A DNA stretch of 64,000 nt, from assembly GCA_020744425.1 (NCBI GenBank), contig JAGMUV010000025.1:1051819-1115818 (forward strand), given 5' to 3'. Below the pieces are notes generated by a model. The model was not told the DNA's origin and did not search any database. It was given only the letters and a program-made list of their open reading frames with translations. Positions 62,457 through 64,000 of this stretch are shown here, piece by piece. Origin of the DNA: Dactylonectria macrodidyma (taxonomy: Eukaryota; Ascomycota; Sordariomycetes; Hypocreales; Nectriaceae). How positions within the stretch are numbered: position 1 is the first letter of the stretch; each line of letters starts with the position of its first letter. Position numbers and translations under genes: made by a program.

Positions 62457-63500
62457 AAGCTATTCGCAGCCCGGCCGGCGGCGGCGGCTAGTAACGGGCG
62501 TGGTGTTTTCGGGCGGTTAGTGTGATGAGGGCTGGTGAAGCTACTCATAGCCCGGCTAGCGGCGGCAGCCGGCAACGGGCGTAGTGTTTTTCGGGCTTGT
62601 AACGTCAAGTTAGTAAGTAAAGCTATTCGCAGCCTGGCCGGCAGCGGCGGCTAGTAATAGGCGTAGTGTTTTCGGGCGGTTGATGTAATGAGGGCTGGTA
62701 AAGCTACTCATAGCCCGGCTGGCGGCAGCAGCCGGCGCTGCTGTAATGTTTTAGGCTGCAGGTACTGAGGGCTGTGAAAGTAAAGCCATTCATAAGCCGG
62801 CTAGCAGTAGCAGCTAGTGACAGGCATAGTGTTTTTAAGCTAGGAGCATGACTTAAGCTTATAAGACTATGCATAAGCTGGCCAGCAGCGGCTGCTAGTA
62901 ATAGGCATAGTGTTTTTAAGCTAAGGGTATGACTTAAGGCTATAAGGCTATTCATAAGCCGGCTTGCAGCAGCTGCTAATAATAGGCATAGTGTTTTTAA
63001 GCTACTGCCTAGTAATAAGGCCTATTAGTAAAGGGCTATAAAAGTAGGAAAAGAAAAAAAAAAAGAAAAAAGCTTATAAAAGTAAGAATTAAACTTTAAA
63101 CCTTATAAAAAGAAGATATATACTTAAGATAGAACCTTCTAAAGAGGCTTATTAATATAATAGCTAAGACTACTAGACTAATAAGCCTCTTCTAAAAGGC
63201 TCTATCTTAAGTATATATATTTATAATAAGGAAAATAAAATAGATAAAGCTAACTTTAAGCTTATAAAGCTATTTATAAGCCAGCCTATAGTAACTACTA
63301 ATAATAAGTATAGTGTTTTTAAGCTAAGAGTATAATTTAAAGCTATAAGGCTATTTATAAGCTGGCTTATAGTAACTACTAGTAATAAGCATAGTGTTTT
63401 TAAGCTAATAATATAGCTTAAGCTTATAAGGCTATTTATAAGCTAGCTTATAGTAATTACTAATAATAAGTATAGTGTTTTTAAGCTAAGAATATAACTT
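62457..63500. repeat. Right part of the ~80-bp unit array, grading into RIPped DNA
   Basis: About ten further units. Those next to the transposon are GC-rich (GGCGGCGGCGG core). Successive units to the right change to GGCAGC, then AGCAGTAGC, then AGTAACTACT. Constant marks are CGGGCGT(A/G)GTGTTTT and its RIPped form AAGCATAGTGTTTTTAAGCT. The hairpin block recurs at 63000-63240. Minus-strand Ala/Leu-rich frames here arise from the repeat and are not genes. Confidence 0.75.
63124..63208. other. RIPped second copy of the hairpin block
   Basis: The arms AGAACCTTCTAAAGAGGCTTATT and its near complement are the mutated form of the hairpin at 60312-60388. The flanking AAGCTTATAAAAGTAAGAAT is the mutated form of the region with the B-box. 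The pairing is largely kept despite the mutations. Confidence 0.5.
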
Positions 63501-64000
63501 AAGCTTATAAGGCTAAAAGAAGAAATAAAAAGAAAAGAAAGAAAGAGAAAAAAGTATAAGAAAGGAGTAAAGTAAGTAAAAATAAATAGTAAGAGAAGAG
63601 TTAAAATAGAGATTAAAGTAAGTAAGTATATTAAATTAGTTTTAATAAGTCTAAGAATAAAGAAAGAAGAAAGAGAGTAAAGAAAAAAAAGGGTTAGTAA
63701 TTTAAAGTTAGAAATAAATAAAATAAGGGTTTTATTTTTTATTTTATTTTTTTAAAAAAGATTTTAAATTAATAAAAGAAAGAAAAATAAATAATTAAAA
63801 AGTAATAAAATAAAAAGGAAAAAAGAAAAAGAAAAAAATAGTTATAAATAATAGTAATAAAGTAAGTAATTAATTAATATAAGTTAGAATAGAAGATTAG
63901 AATTTAAAGAAAGGTAATAGTAATTTTAAAAAGGGGTTAAGTATATTATAAAAAGTAAGAATAAGATTAAAAAGGAGTTAGAAGAATTTAAAAGAATAAG
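63501..64000. other. Purine-rich, almost C-free AT-rich DNA
   Basis: From about 63520 to the end the plus strand has only an isolated C or so, while G is common in AG and GG context. No gene. Probably a RIPped, originally GA-rich sequence. Confidence 0.6.

Noticed and set aside
1..64000. CRISPR array, rRNA genes or bacterial operon structure
   Set aside because: No spaced identical repeats, no rRNA-like sequence; introns and RIP show fungal nuclear DNA.

Overview
The window looks like nuclear DNA of a filamentous ascomycete (Pezizomycotina) whose repeats were heavily mutated by repeat-induced point mutation (RIP). Long AT-rich blocks alternate with short blocks of normal composition. In the AT-rich blocks the remaining C is nearly always followed by T and the remaining G is nearly always preceded by A, which is what CpA-to-TpA mutation on both strands leaves. 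Introns in the intact genes are 48-116 nt with GT...AG ends and mostly CTAAC/CTGAC-like branch sites. I cannot name a species.

Layout. 1-21960 is RIPped DNA with an 8.3-kb Ty3/Gypsy chromovirus-type retrotransposon (1993-10300), two decayed plus-strand reading frames of unknown family, and the first copy of a 3.3-kb repeat carrying a 438-bp MITE. 21961-26370 is a gene island with a spliced cell-surface protein of the Ecm33/receptor-L type and a minus-strand pseudogene. 26370-36120 is RIPped DNA with the second copy of the 3.3-kb repeat and three more copies of the MITE. 36120-44330 is the main gene island: a kinase-ankyrin gene (minus) and a HeLo-pseudokinase gene (plus) diverge from a roughly 350-bp interval that contains a 14-bp minisatellite, followed by small or broken genes. 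44340-54330 is RIPped DNA holding a second Gypsy copy in inverted orientation (45454-53760). 54330-62800 is GC-rich and holds a 5-kb RecQ-type helicase pseudogene of the telomere-linked/OrsD-domain kind, an array of ~80-bp units, and a nearly intact pogo/Fot1-like element (60595-62454). 62800-64000 grades back into RIPped DNA.

How the parts relate. The two inverted Gypsy copies have exchanged their 5-bp target duplications, so the 35 kb between them, with both gene islands, appears to have been inverted by recombination between the copies. The MITEs share their outer 19 bp and a double 17-bp iteron layout with the pogo element's terminal repeats. The divergent gene pair combines a kinase-ankyrin protein (the layout of animal RIPK4) with a HeLo-pseudokinase (the layout of MLKL). 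A regulated cell-death or non-self-recognition module is a reasonable but untested reading.
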